A program made the translations under genes and the position numbers. Shown here in pieces: positions 10,412 to 21,230 of a stretch of DNA of 64,000 nucleotides (positions within the stretch are counted from its first letter, which is position 1; each line of letters begins with the position of its first letter). Source of the stretch: Physcia stellaris (Eukaryota > Ascomycota > Lecanoromycetes > Caliciales > Physciaceae); assembly GCA_018902385.1 (NCBI GenBank), contig JABSSW010000002.1, positions 186,001 through 250,000 on the forward strand. Reading direction: 5' to 3'. Below the pieces are notes generated by a model that saw only the letters and a list, made by a program, of their open reading frames with translations, did not search any database and was not told the DNA's origin.

Positions 10412-12370
10412 ATGACCGCCACCACCACTCGATCGGAGCCATCCCTCGTTATTCCTTCAACGCAGAACACCGCTCCGGTACTCGACTTCCGTTGTCTTTA
10501 CACATACGATCTTCGCCGAAAGGCGAAAAGGTGGCAAGATGGCCTCGCAAGATTCCACACCTTCAATAAACGGGTCATGGTATATGATGAGCCCAGGAAC
10601 TTCATTGGCGACACGCATTGGCGGGAACCTGAACCCATACAGGATGGCGATGAGCTGCAGTTGGATAAGGGCATCTTGATTCAGATTGGAGAGGCTACAG
10701 GCAAGACAGATCAAGACATCTCGGGATTATTCGAAAAGAGGAAGGTAGCTCCAACCGGGAATGAAGATGGCTCGCCTACAAGGACACGACCAGCTCAAGC
10801 TCCAATCCCAAGCATAGTCCGAGCACCCCAGGCAGCTATCTCGCAGTTGATGCCAAGGACTTTGAATTCAGTTCTAGGTACACCGAAGGGTCAAATAGGG
10901 AGAGCTACTCTACCTGCAAAGTCACCTTTCGAGCTACGTCACGCAAGTGGCGCAGAAAACGAGGTGGAGGGAAGGGCCGCGAAACGGCAGCGTGTATCGT
11001 ATCCAGATCCTAGAGGCACGCCTTCAACGGCATCAAGTCCCGCGCCGCACCTCCATGCGCCCAGCAAGGAGAAGAGGCCCCCAGCTCGGTCTGGCTCCCC
11101 TGAGATCGAACGGAATGATAATTCGAAGAATCGCGAAGAACTTGCCGCAAGAGCGAAAAAGGCGCCCAAGAAGGACAGAGAGGAGACGACTGTATCACGC
11201 CCACAGAAACAGCAGCATTCCGAGAAACCACCGAAAGCGCACATTGCCCCGAAAGAGCGGAATATTGCACCAGCGATGAAGAAGGCACCTGCTCCAGCCG
11301 TTCGGTCGCAACGCAGAGATAGTGACCGGTCCGAGGTCATCAACATCGATTCCAGTGGAACACAAGGACCTAATGAAGAGCAGACTAGCCAAGGAAGCCG
11401 CCTTCGAATCGTCTCGAGCAAGCCTAGGAAGAAACTCATGTATAGGGATCTACTACCTCAAGCTAAGCAGACGAGAGAAACCAGAGTTATCCCATCCAAC
11501 AAGGCTGCTTCTGCGGATAAGAAGAAATCAACAGAAAAGTCCGTCGTCCAAGACATAGACCCTTTGAGCCAATTCCATCATGAGGAACGAGATCGTCTCA
11601 AAGCTCGGTTGGAAAACCATGGTCGAAAAAGAGCGCCTGCCATTCAGGATCCAGATGACGCAGAAATCGCCAACGATTTGTCTCTATTCGTTTCACAAGA
11701 CGAATCTGCTCTCTTTCCGACAATTGGGACAATCGACAACGAGGAAATGGTTGTTGCTGCTCAAGAGGCTCATCAGCCTCAGCGCCGAAAGCATTATGTT
11801 CAGGAGTTCGTGAACGACGATATTCCTTCTTCAATCGAGGAAATCCAGCCCCCGGCCTCTCCAGGCACGACATTGGCCAAGATGGATGCTATACTCCTCC
11901 GGCGCCCCAAACCGCCTCCACAGGAGATCCCCCCTCCCAAACCCATGATACCCCCCAAACCAGCCCTGGAAGCAGTCCCACAATCCAATCTGACCCCGAA
12001 ACCCCCTTCACCTCCTCCTCCAGTCATACCATCAGCCCCCGCCGCACAACCACCTCCTCCTCAACCCCCTCCAATCGCAAAATCCCTCCAACGCTCCCTC
12101 TCGACCGTCATCTCAGCCACAACCACAACGGCCCAGCAACCCAAACGGTCCCTCCGCAAAACAGTCTCCGACACCGCGGCGCTCGCTTCGGGCGCTCGAC
12201 GGACACCTGCTAATGCTGAACGAACATTCCCGCCCGCAAGGGCAGAGGCGGCGCCGGACCCGTGGAGCGGGGAAGCTTGGGAGCTGTTTGGGTGTAGGAG
12301 GGAGGATGTGGTGGGTAGAGTGGGGGATGAAGATGGGAGAAGGGGGTTTGATATTGGGATTGATTGGTAG
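10412..12370 (+). CDS. DUF2439 (ZGRF1/Mte1/Dbl2 N-terminal-like) protein
   Basis: 652 aa, a single exon. The first ~110 residues form a DUF2439-like module: DFRCLYTYDLRRKAKRWQDG, then FHTFNKRVMVYDEPRNFIGD, then DGDELQLDKGILIQIGE. In yeast (Mte1), fission yeast (Dbl2) and animals (ZGRF1) this module works with Mph1/FANCM-type helicases at D-loops and stalled forks; nuclear repair is the likely role. The rest is disordered, basic and Ser/Lys-rich. It has a Pro-rich tract near residues 500-560 (PPSPPPPVIPS and similar) and an Arg-rich C-terminus ending GFDIGIDW. No helicase domain is present, as in Mte1/Dbl2 rather than ZGRF1. The start is the ATG immediately before the conserved module. The neighbour NSE4 is also a recombination factor, which may be coincidence. 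Confidence 0.85.
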   Translation: MTATTTRSEPSLVIPSTQNTAPVLDFRCLYTYDLRRKAKRWQDGLARFHTFNKRVMVYDEPRNFIGDTHWREPEPIQDGDELQLDKGILIQIGEATGKTDQDISGLFEKRKVAPTGNEDGSPTRTRPAQAPIPSIVRAPQAAISQLMPRTLNSVLGTPKGQIGRATLPAKSPFELRHASGAENEVEGRAAKRQRVSYPDPRGTPSTASSPAPHLHAPSKEKRPPARSGSPEIERNDNSKNREELAARAKKAPKKDREETTVSRPQKQQHSEKPPKAHIAPKERNIAPAMKKAPAPAVRSQRRDSDRSEVINIDSSGTQGPNEEQTSQGSRLRIVSSKPRKKLMYRDLLPQAKQTRETRVIPSNKAASADKKKSTEKSVVQDIDPLSQFHHEERDRLKARLENHGRKRAPAIQDPDDAEIANDLSLFVSQDESALFPTIGTIDNEEMVVAAQEAHQPQRRKHYVQEFVNDDIPSSIEEIQPPASPGTTLAKMDAILLRRPKPPPQEIPPPKPMIPPKPALEAVPQSNLTPKPPSPPPPVIPSAPAAQPPPPQPPPIAKSLQRSLSTVISATTTTAQQPKRSLRKTVSDTAALASGARRTPANAERTFPPARAEAAPDPWSGEAWELFGCRREDVVGRVGDEDGRRGFDIGIDW

Positions 12371-13150
12371 CTTACTTTTAGTGTATATGTTTGATGAATA
12401 TATGACGAATACTCACAAATGGGAGAGATTTCATGGTTCGCTGTTGTAGCTTGTGAAAAGCGGACGTTAGTCTTGTTGCATACATACAGGGAAACTCTCG
12501 ACCGGTCTTTTACGGCAGATCTCGGTCGAGTCGTTGCGCAGCTTCTTCCTTTCTTTCTCGTCTTCCAATGTTTCCCTTTCGTAGCCTTCCTCATTTTTAT
12601 ATCGGTTACAAACGGCCCAAACTTTGTTCTGACCTACATACCCGAGAATATTTCTGTCATGGTGTCGCGAAGAGAGAAGTCTCGGTGGTCGTAGCTATGA
12701 TATACAGAACGAGAATAGGAGTGAAATGCTTGAGCATATTCATCACGGGAAGGACATGACGAGAGGATGAGATGGCGGTTTGACGGTTTGACGGTTTGAC
12801 GGTTTGACGGTTTGACGGTTTGACGGTTTGACGGTTTGACGGTTTGACGGTTTGACGGTTTGACGGTTTGGACAGTCCAGGACCAACCTGACGAGATAAC
12901 ATTACGACGGATCAATGGTCCTGGAAGTAGACGCTTGAAGCCATGATCGACTCTCTCATCGGCTAAAGGTTAATCAGAAATCTTGCTATCCAAAAATGGA
13001 GACTACTCGGCATGGCTATCGGGAAGACAGTAGACAGATCACCAAATCCAGATACAAAAACGACCAGGACCAAGAGAAGGTCGACTTTATTAGAACAGGA
13101 AAAACAAGTAATAGCCTAGGAACGGGGATTTCAAAGCGTGCTGTTTTCTC
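12371..13150. other. Intergenic, about 780 bp, with octamer array
   Basis: Convergent 3' ends of the DUF2439 gene and the secreted-protein gene. The only structure is the 8-bp tandem array at 12776-12870. ORFs crossing it on the minus strand (repeated PSNRQTVK) are products of the array, not genes. Confidence 0.7.
12776..12870 (+). repeat. 8-bp tandem array, about 11.9 copies
   Basis: Unit cggtttga is repeated 11 times without a mismatch (12776-12863) and followed by cggtttg. There are no spacers, so it is not a CRISPR. The perfect identity suggests recent expansion. It lies about 400 bp past the DUF2439 gene stop. Confidence 0.97.
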
Positions 13151-13881
13151 TCACCCCCAGCTACCCACCCCGGATACATTGACCCACCCCAACCAAGGCC
13201 CCCGCGCAGTCCTCCTATACAGGAATCGAGAAGCCTTATACCCACTCTGCGCCATCTTCTGCCCGACAGCCACCAGTAACGTTTCCATCTCGGTCCACCA
13301 GATTCTCTGATCTCTCACGATGCCAGGCACTTTATCGACAGTGATGACGATTGAGACGTGTCTCTGCGTGACATTGAAATCTCGGGGTTCGAACAGGCTG
13401 TCGCTGGTCGCGAGATTCGAGTCAGCATTACCGAGCTCGAGTAAGCGTTCAGTCTGCACAACCTGTCTCCTGCAAAGAATATTTGGCGACAGCTCTTGTA
13501 GCGTAAGGACAAGGACCCATCGGGATAATGACGTGGATGCTTCTGAAACACTTACCCGTAAAAGCGGACATGCTCTATTGTTTGCCTATGTGCAACTTCG
13601 AGGCATGCCACAACATCGACGGCTGGCAGCGCTGGGCTGTCGGACGGTGTTTTATCGCGAAGCGTGAATCCGGTGCGGTGAGCAGGAAGAGGATCGAGCT
13701 TTGAATGACCCACTAGCCTGTGGGTGTTGTCTCAGCGTGTAGCTCTGCGACAATTCATTCTGGCTTACTTGGGATGATGCAAAGGTATTCGAGAAGATGT
13801 AGAGACTGTTTCGTTCATACGAGATAACGCACATATGAATGCAAAATGAGAAATGAGTAGCGAGAGTAAAATAAATCTCAT
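13151..13881 (-). CDS. Small secreted protein, orphan
   Basis: Three exons on the minus strand by my reading: 13881-13769, 13717-13556, 13469-13151. They give 197 aa in unbroken phase. Introns are 51 nt (GTAAGC donor) and 86 nt (GTAAGT donor, pyrimidine-rich ...TTGCAG acceptor). The N-terminus MRFILLSLLISHFAFICALS is a textbook signal peptide. The mature part reads smoothly across both joints (IPLHHPK to LVGHSK; EHVRFYG to RQVVQTER), has an N-glycosylation site (MNET) early on, and ends GWVNVSGVGSWG. It has few Cys and no domain I recognise. A secreted or effector-like role is inference from the signal peptide only. Confidence 0.55.
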
Positions 13882-14399
13882 GACATTCGCAGAGCCTCAC
13901 GTCTCAACGAGTGACTTGGTGCAAAAAGCAAGATAGCCAAGACAAAATACAATGAAATGCACGGTCCCGTACGAGATTGTTCGACAGCTGCGGCTTTTGA
14001 TACCCTATGACTTGGCGTGGCATACAGCCTGGGGTGACACCAGGCCGTGCAAGTGATCGGGTACTCGCACGCGACATTAGAGTAGGTTGAGGTTCCTAAA
14101 TAGCAATGCCTACATAGAAGCGACCACCGAATGGATGTCCCCTGCTAATGATGAGTCAGTGGCAACTTGAAGGAGTCTTGAACTATCCATGGACAACTAA
14201 AGCCTCTCGCACGCTTTCTTCTATCAACCTGTGCCGGGCGTGGTATGCATGGTCCTCGGACATCCTAGCGCTTCAAGTATCCGCCATTCCGATCTAGGGG
14301 CATGTATTGCCAAGTTCATTAAGTGACGAATTGCACAAGAACTCGTCCTTACGATCGGTGCCGCAGGACCTTTTTTAGATAATTTGAACAATTCTTGAG
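13882..14399. other. Intergenic, 518 bp
   Basis: Holds the promoter of the secreted-protein gene (minus) and the 3' end of the 2EXR-like gene. No ORF, repeat or RNA gene was recognised. Confidence 0.5.
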
Positions 14400-15294
14400 C
14401 TATCCCTTCAGCATCAGTCCTCTTAGATACTCAGCAAAGCCATGCTCAATACTGGCAGAGAAGTTCACAAAGAATGCCATCGCTCGTGAGTTGTGAGGAG
14501 GCGGGCAATGTTCCAAGTGCGCCCTTACAACGAGTATGTCTAGCCCATTGATGGCAGATAGAGGTCTTGTCCACTCCATGCCCTCGTATTCTGTGATGAA
14601 CGAAAACTCCGAGGCATCGTAGGTCTCTTGTGCCTCCCACTGCGGAAGAGGCTTGCCTCCCTCGACACCTAGATCCAGTTGTGATAACTGCAGGTTTTCT
14701 GCGATGAAGGTACACGCACTTGTCCACTCGCAGCGATCAAAGTCCTTCGTATATGGTATTGCGCGCTTGAGGATGCCGATGTGTCTGATTGAAGACCGCG
14801 CAACGGGTGTGAGATCCTGGAAGAAAGGTACCACACATTCGACGTCGGTTGCGAAATCGAAGACGTAGAAGGAGTACAACACATTGGCAGCTTCGTTGTG
14901 GATTTGATGACTTACACCCAGTACCGAGGGATATATGTCGGGACGCATTTTCAGGTGGTATGTGGACTCTATCATCCAGGATCAGCAATGCCCAGTCTCT
15001 GATGAGCTACAACCATGTCTCTTGCACGGATTCTTTGGTCGAGATATCTAATTTTGCTCCAGCGTCTGGAACCCACCTACCCATGGTGCGAGCGCGAAAG
15101 CGATCAGCGATATGCAAATATCGGGTTCGTAGACGTTTCTCTGGCTTACGGAGATTGTAGAGTGAACTATGCTCGGTGCGAACAGAGAGGGACTTGCAGT
15201 CGGTGTCGGTGAGAAGGTAGCCATAGATGATTAATCGGATTTCGACAGGTACCCGAAGAAACGGCGGAAGCGCGACAGGTGTTGGAGTTGACAT
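14400..15294 (-). CDS. 2EXR/F-box-like fungal protein
   Basis: 260 aa in two exons (15294-15081, 14968-14400). The intron is 112 nt with a GTAGGT donor, joining RARTM to ESTYHLKM. The N-terminus FLRVPVEIRLIIYGYLL matches the 'LP.EIR..IY..LL' opening of the large fungal 2EXR/DUF7730-type family. The middle YPSVLGVSHQIHNEAANVLY is the other hallmark. Function is unknown; some related proteins are annotated F-box-like, but no true F-box partner is evident. A second usable donor (GTAAGC, further upstream) would delete about 26 residues. The family is commonly expanded, so an orthologue cannot be named. Confidence 0.75.
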
Positions 15295-15594
15295 GATCCG
15301 AGAAAATGTGCGGATGAGCTCGAGGAATAACCGTACAGCCTCTGATAATCCTTCGATTGATCTAACGATTGAACATCGTCGGTGTCGTTGAGAATCTTAA
15401 GAGTTCCCCAAGCTAGCAATTACGTAGCTCGCTCGGCCCGTTTTGTCATCGCTAGCGCGACAGCAGATCTAATCAGAGATAAGATCGAGAAGAGAGGGAC
15501 CCCTGTTGTTACTACTATGAACGCAGCAGTAGCTTCCTTCCATGGTTGAATCTTTTTCCACATTGTTCCACAAGCATAATCTGCTGACACCTTT

Positions 15595-16636
15595 TCAGAT
15601 GCATTCTCTTGCCGTTTGTGCGTGCTCAAAGGCTGTCAATAGGCCCATCAGATGCGACATCGCTGCCAATATTATCAACACGTGAAATATCTGATGACTG
15701 CTACCGTAAAGATCATACTTCCCTGGGCTGAAGCACTCGGGTATCCGAGCCTATGTGAAGTCAGTAGTGGAAAATTGCATTGATACATCGAGAAGCTGCG
15801 GAATACCCACTGCATATAATCCCGCGCCAGCGACATAAAACATGCCCTGAATCACAAGCCACGTCAGGCCTATACGTCGGTCCATCGACGCAAAGCCATA
15901 TAACATCAATCCGTGTATGATTGGGAAGATAGCTGATAGGCCCATTGCAACAAACATTGCGGCTCTGAATGGTCGCCATTTCGGTGTTCGGAATTTGGGA
16001 TTGACAGAGACTACTGTGCAACACGTGCCGATAGAAAGAATCTAAAGCCCTCTAATAATGAGCATTCGGACTTGAGTGGACAGCCTGAATACTCGCCATG
16101 GCCCAGTAAAGCCTCTGTAACCCTGGCTCGCAGAAGAAGCCATAATATACACTTGGAACGAAGCTACCAGTGATCAAAGCCACTATGCCAACATAATCGA
16201 GTTGATTGCTGAATTTGTTTACTGATGGAGAATGATTGGATATGGTGTGGTAGGTTGCGCTCATGCCAAGGCATATGACAGCACCCAAGAAGAAGCACCC
16301 GAAAGCAGCAATATCGGATGACGAGACCGGATACTCGCGAAATGCATAAACAGAGAAAGATAGACATAGAAAGAGGAAAGAACCCAATAGATGAGAGTGA
16401 ATGTTGACACTTTCATTGTGCAAGTAGAAAATGCTCTGCATTGATCCGGAATATGAATATGACGCTGGGCGATAATGATTTAGGATGTATTGATTGTCTT
16501 TCTGCCAGGCTGGAAGGGCGTTCCATTTCAGCAGAGGAGGCGTATTAGCTTCTCGACCTGGCTGTGGGACAACCAGGGCTTCAACGGCAGCTCTCCAATC
16601 TTTGTCTGCAGGGTATGGGTTCCTATGGGTAGCCAT
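15595..16636 (-). CDS. PAQR / Izh-type seven-helix membrane protein
   Basis: 313 aa in three exons (16636-16082, 16041-15811, 15750-15595). Yeast Izh and animal adiponectin receptors are zinc-dependent seven-span proteins, linked to lipid and zinc homeostasis. Seen: the cytosolic N-terminus with ILNHYRPASYSYSGSM; then NESVNIHSHLLGSFLFLCLS; the metal-site SATYHTISNHS; LDYVGIVALITGSFVPS; VSVNPKFRTPKWRP; and the last-helix pair SSHQIFHVLI. The three His positions expected for zinc binding are present. The first intron is only 40 nt with a weak GTCCAC donor but is phase-exact. The second (60 nt, GTGGGT) joins GLYA to ARIPECFSPGKYD. Without splicing, both frames run into stops. Confidence 0.9.
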
Positions 16637-17020
16637 AACCTGAAGCTACCGATGAGTCTCGCTTTTTGGTAGTGCGAAACGCCATGTACCTATGCAGAAA
16701 CATAAGTTGAAACTTACTTATGGAAAAGGAATGTGCAAAAGTCGATCGAAGTTTAAGGTGCGGAGTACGGAGTAATCGTGCTGCACTAATCACGGTAAGA
16801 GCCCCGCGATTAGTGCAGCACGATTACGTTCTGGACTAAACCTCGTTAGAGCCCCCGCGATTACCTTATTCTAGTGCCACTCGCCAATCTAAGGGAAGTT
16901 TAGACGATGCCTCGGTCCAAAATGCCCTACTCGTACAACATGCGATAGCACTGCTTCACCTACCCAGGTCTTCACACAGCAAGTATCCGTACGCCATGCG
17001 GTGACCCAGGACTTCGTTCA
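16637..17020. other. Intergenic, 384 bp, with perfect hairpin
   Basis: Divergent space between the PAQR gene (minus) and the PCI-like gene (plus). It contains the 20-bp inverted repeat at 16772-16827 and a degenerate copy of its loop region further right. No ORF. Confidence 0.7.
16772..16827 (+). repeat. Perfect 20-bp inverted repeat, 16-bp loop
   Basis: The left arm gtaatcgtgctgcactaatc (16772-16791) is the exact reverse complement of 16808-16827. The loop is acggtaagagccccgc. At about 16834-16864 a second, mutated copy of the loop and inner arm follows (ctcgttagagcccccgcgatta). The arms abut a TACGGAGTA word. It could be a small MITE-like remnant or a structured element; no coding capacity. 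Confidence 0.9.
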
Positions 17021-17971
17021 ATGGCATCAACCGCTCCTTCTCGTCAGCAACACCAAGCTCTATGGGGTAGGCTCAAAGCTGTAAATGCAGACCCACTCGA
17101 AGACGTGGGGCTACCCTCGAAAGGAGACGAGAGGCGCGTCGTGCCCCTGTGTTTCTAGAGCTCGGGCTGATGGCGCGGCAGACTGCTGGACTTGAGGACT
17201 CAGGAGCAGTACTTTGAGAAGATTCGGGAAAGCTGCGCAAAGCTTAGCATCCCGGGTAACGAGGATGAAGGTATCCGAGACGCGTTCGCGTCCATGTCCT
17301 TGACCGGCGAGGATAGGACCAAGATGGACGATGCCGAGGCACAGAAGAGAAGACTAGAAAAGCCAGATTCATCGGAGTACTCAAAGGAGCTGTCAATCCT
17401 ATTAGAGGCAATGCGTAAGATTCGAGAAGGGATAGTGGCATCTCATCGCTTCGATGATTTCGCGCTTCGAGTCTATATGTTCGTGATTCGGACAACGATC
17501 CTACTCAAGCATATGCCATCCTATCATCCTGCTTTACTGTATCTACTACATAATGTACACGCCATGAAATCATTATCTAGATCAGAGTTGGATGAGCTTA
17601 TTGGGTATCACATTCTAGATCTGGCTTGCAGACAGAACGATCTAGCAGAGGCCTTCGCGGTAAAGCATCGATACAGCTATCGCAATCATGCCATGGACCT
17701 GGTGCTCAAGGCGTTGATTCATGAAAATTGGTTTGCGTTCTGGAAAATGAAGGCGACGATGGGCGTCCGTGAAAGATATCTGATGGGTTCAGCTGATGAC
17801 CGGGTACGGGGTATGGCTTTGAAGGCGCTAGGTAAAGCCTATCTTAAGATCCAAGTGGGTTATTTTGTTCACGCTACTAATTCTCGTTGGGGTGAACTCA
17901 AGGAGCAGGACAAGCTCGGTTGGGTACTGGACGGAGAAACGATTATTTTACGACGGATGCAACGCAGCTGA
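17021..17971 (+). CDS. PCI/CSN8-like (SAC3/GANP-type) helical protein, frame broken near its start
   Basis: Residues from about 57 on (17192-17971, ending LRRMQRS) form an all-helical protein: YSKELSILLEAMRKIREG, FALRVYMFVIRTTILLKHM, LSRSELDELIGYHILDLA, then GMALKALGKAYLKIQVGYF. This resembles the SAC3/GANP and CSN8/PSMD8/eIF3K group of PCI proteins, but I cannot name an orthologue. The likely N-terminus is at 17021 (ASTAPSRQQHQALWGRLKAVN) in the same frame. Between them the literal frame hits TAG at 17156. The neighbouring frame there reads PVFLELGLMARQTAGL, which looks genuine. A missing base in the C4 run at 17144-17147 plus a second indel near 17190 would explain it. A 33-nt intron is the poorer alternative. 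Family call moderate, gene call good. Confidence 0.6.
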
Positions 17972-18101
17972 AATGAATCAGTGTACTGTAGGATACCATT
18001 CATGTATATACCAATAAGGCCCATCAATACTCGAGTCCCACTCGCTGCCTGCAACGAAGCATCAAAAATTGAATCGCGGTTTACATCCACGCCCAGTGGG
18101 C

Positions 18102-20431
18102 TTAAAGGCACTCCCACTTCTGTCCACCCATGGCGACTAGACGATTGAAGAGTTCCTCACGCAGTTGGATAGCTGTGAGCTTCCATGTCGTACCATTTTT
18201 GTCGATGATTTCCAACCCATCCGCAACGGTTCTTCCAGTAGCCCACCCAACCACAATCTTAGCTTTCCAGCCCAGACCTCCAATTTTCTTGAGCTCACGA
18301 ATATCTTGCACAGGTACGCTAAAAGCGGCATTCGTGTTCTCCGCGTCTCCGGTGCCATCACTTGCTTCGCGGGAGAAGGATACAGAGGGTATGGTAGCCG
18401 TCGTGGACACGTAGATCCATCCTTTATGTCCTTTGTAGCGGCCTTTGAAATCTACAGGGCCTGACACAATTGCTTCGCCTGGCTTTGGTAGAACCCCCAG
18501 ATGATTCTTCGCATCAGTCGATCCTGCCTTTGCTCTGACCTTGTCAATGCCGAATTTGGTTTCAATACTTGTCTTTGCACTGCCTTTAAAGAAACCGAGG
18601 ATGTGTTCTCCATGACGGTGCTTCGGTTTCTCTGCCGCGGCCTTCTCAGCTGCTGTGGCATCATTAGGATCCTGGTGGATCGCGTCATGTATCTCTTCAT
18701 GGGAAGCATCAAGGGCAAGGTCGTCTCCATTGATGGATTTCGGCTTATCTGGAGGCGGTTCATCCGAACGAGGTGGTGGAGGCAACGGAGCTTTATTCAC
18801 TTCACCAATTCGGAGTAATGTTATAGTCAGTTGAGCATTGGTTGGTACACCCTTGAGTAGCGAGCTAAAAAGATCAGCATGGCGTTTCAAAGCAGCTTGA
18901 GAACTTACTTTCTGATTTCAAGGAGTTTCTGCCAGTTTGGATAAGTCTTGTTCAACCAGTCAAGGCCACGCCATAACAGGGGATCGCTAAAGAAGCCGAA
19001 GCCGAGAAAAAAAGTGTTCACTTTCATGAACACGGCAGACGTTGTGAGAAGTGAAACCCCAAGGAGGCCGGCAACAACTCCAGCAAGCTTTAACCTAGGC
19101 CCATCTTGTGGGAAAGGGTGAGTTGGAGAAAGCGCACTACCATCGTATCAGCATGTCCCGGCAGGCTTTGAAATAAACGTACTTTCCAAATCTTTCCCAG
19201 CCATCACAAAGATCACCTAAGATATGCATCGTGGGTCTCATTTTCGTCCACATGGCATCCTCCATTGGCTGCTTGGTTTTATCGTGATGGGTCGCAGGTT
19301 GACCTCCGTTTGCAGCGTGTTTGGCATCGGCGCCGGCAACAGCCAGTCGAGTTGGATCAGGTACCGATTTGTCTATAGCACTAGAATTATGATCTTCCGG
19401 TTCGCCAGGCTCATGTTTTCCCGCTGCACTGCTAAGAGCTATGGAACCGATACCAGAAACGAAGTTGCTAGCCTCCTGCTCAACTGCTTCTCCTTTATGT
19501 TTTTCTGGAGCCCCTGTCGCACTATCATGGCTTCCCAAAACACCTGCGCTAGGAGACTGCACGCCGCCAGTCTTGGAGCTGACCAGCGCCAATGGCGCAG
19601 GAGGAAATAAGAACGAACGTGAGGGCGGATACGCGATCAGAGCAATTATGGTTGAAAGAAATAGAGGAACAAGGAAATCAAAGATCCAGGCCACAACATA
19701 CGCCTAGAAATGGATCAGCCACCAGTTATGATTCAATAAAATAAGGGCAGCAAACCGCAAGAAATGCTCCAGTCCGTCGAGGCTCGCGCCATGACCGCAA
19801 GCGAGCAACATGCTTTCCGGAACCCATCATTCCAATAATGATGGTCATGTATAATCTTTCTAAGTTGGCCCTGAGTTTATCAGGGGAAAACTCCTCGTTT
19901 TCGACAGTATTGAGGTCGAGACCTCCCAGCAGTGGTGCATTCGTAGCTCGAACATGATACATCTGCTTATTGAATCGTCGGACCAACTTCCACAGATCGT
20001 CGTTCGGAAGGCCGCCGACTAAGGGCTTAGGCACATCTGCTGGATGTTCGTTCCAACCAAGATCCTTGATTGAATCGTCATGCCCAATCTGTGCCTCGCC
20101 TTTCTTTTCATGGTCGGCATGCGCCAATGCGTGCGAATCTGACGCGTGGGAAGTTGACGATGTTGGCGTACTGAAGTTCGAGCTACTCGATGTTGAAGGT
20201 TGCACTGCATCCGCCCTGGAAGTCTCTCCGGCAGGATTATTACTTCGCTGCTGTTCATCTAGCTCGGAGTCTGGTATTGGTCCCCCGTCTCTGAAGACGT
20301 ATCCAGGCATAGGCATGGCGAAGACGAAAGGCGACTGATACGACCGACGAAGAGAGATCTTCAGGAATTGCGTAGGGATCACCCTCAAAGTGGAGGTGAG
20401 TCCGTTCCATCTGCGTCACATCTGAAGTCAT
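18102..20431 (-). CDS. DUF3292 fungal membrane protein
   Basis: 709 aa in five exons: 20431-20349, 20290-19756, 19703-19183, 19136-18909, 18864-18102, all phase-consistent. The family is fungal, integral to membranes and of unknown function. Seen: an N-terminus with EGDPYAIPEDLSS; a disordered Ser/Ala stretch; LERLYMTIIIGMMGSGKH; RSWREPRRTGAF; a hydrophobic pair beginning YVVAWIFDFLVPLFLS; a long linker; another hydrophobic block (LAGVVAGLLGVSLLT); RNSLLKGVPTNAQLT; LLRIGE; and a C-terminal lipid-binding-like domain ending GGQKWECL. The first intron (58 nt, GTCGGT donor) is the least certain. Reading past it gives YQSPFVFAMPMPGYVFRDGG in the other frame, which also looks protein-like, so a one-base indel is the alternative. 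The start is the ATG before TSDVTQMERTHLHF. Confidence 0.85.
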
Positions 20432-21230
20432 AGATCAAACGCAACCAATATCAACCCTAAGTCGATAAGAGAGTTCTCTTCAACCCTAAACAGCTCACAA
20501 TTCTCTCGGTGGGCCTCAAGGCGACGAGAAGCGGTTCTGTTTAGAAGTTCCAAGAAAGAAGATCAAAGTCTCGTCAGATGTACATGGGCGGGTATGATCA
20601 GTGCGTTCGTTACAGCTGCAACGCTGACGCTGCATGTGTTTGGTGCATAGGATCTTTGCTCTTCAACTGGACCCAGCTCAGCAGAGCACTTAGCTCTGAC
20701 ATCACCTTACAATGAATGAGCTATTCAAAATTGCTGTGTGAAGACCCAAATGATGTCAAACCGCACCTAAGGACAAGTACAGCGACCTTCTATGATACTT
20801 CATGGAGTGGTGACATATGTAAAAGTGACGTCCCGAGGGGTGGGTCAAACCTCGAAGGTCCAATCAGGAAATATCAGGCTTGGCAAGACCTATTCCAGCT
20901 TGCGGCGGGTGCTGCAGTTCTTTGCATCCTTGTCAACCACCTGGCACAAAGTAAGCCAGACAGATTTACTCCAGCTGCTTGTTTACGCTTCTGAATGACT
21001 ATGACCGTTGCTGTTCTTTTACAACTAAACAATTCCGCAAGCGCAAGCATCGCCACGACTTCGCGACCCACTCTCATATCGTCCCTGCATCCGCGTCGGA
21101 AAATTAACATCATGTCATCAAACGTCAACCATCAATAACGATTTGGAATACCCAAAGGGCTGATCATACCTCTCAACAGGTCCAAAGTGTCTGGTCGCAT
21201 TGGCGGTAGATATCGAATCGCTTTTACAAG
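20432..21230. promoter_or_regulatory. Divergent promoter region, about 800 bp
   Basis: Lies between the starts of the DUF3292 gene (minus) and the 1551-aa protein gene (plus). A 92-codon ORF at 20716-20994 has no family features and I do not call it. No TATA box or specific operator was recognised. Confidence 0.5.

Noticed and set aside
12776-12870. CRISPR-like repeat array
   Set aside because: Direct 8-bp tandem repeats without spacers, in a fungal nuclear context.
12634-12915. Minus-strand ORFs with repeated PSNRQTVK across the octamer array
   Set aside because: They are translations of the 8-bp repeat and shift frame with copy number.
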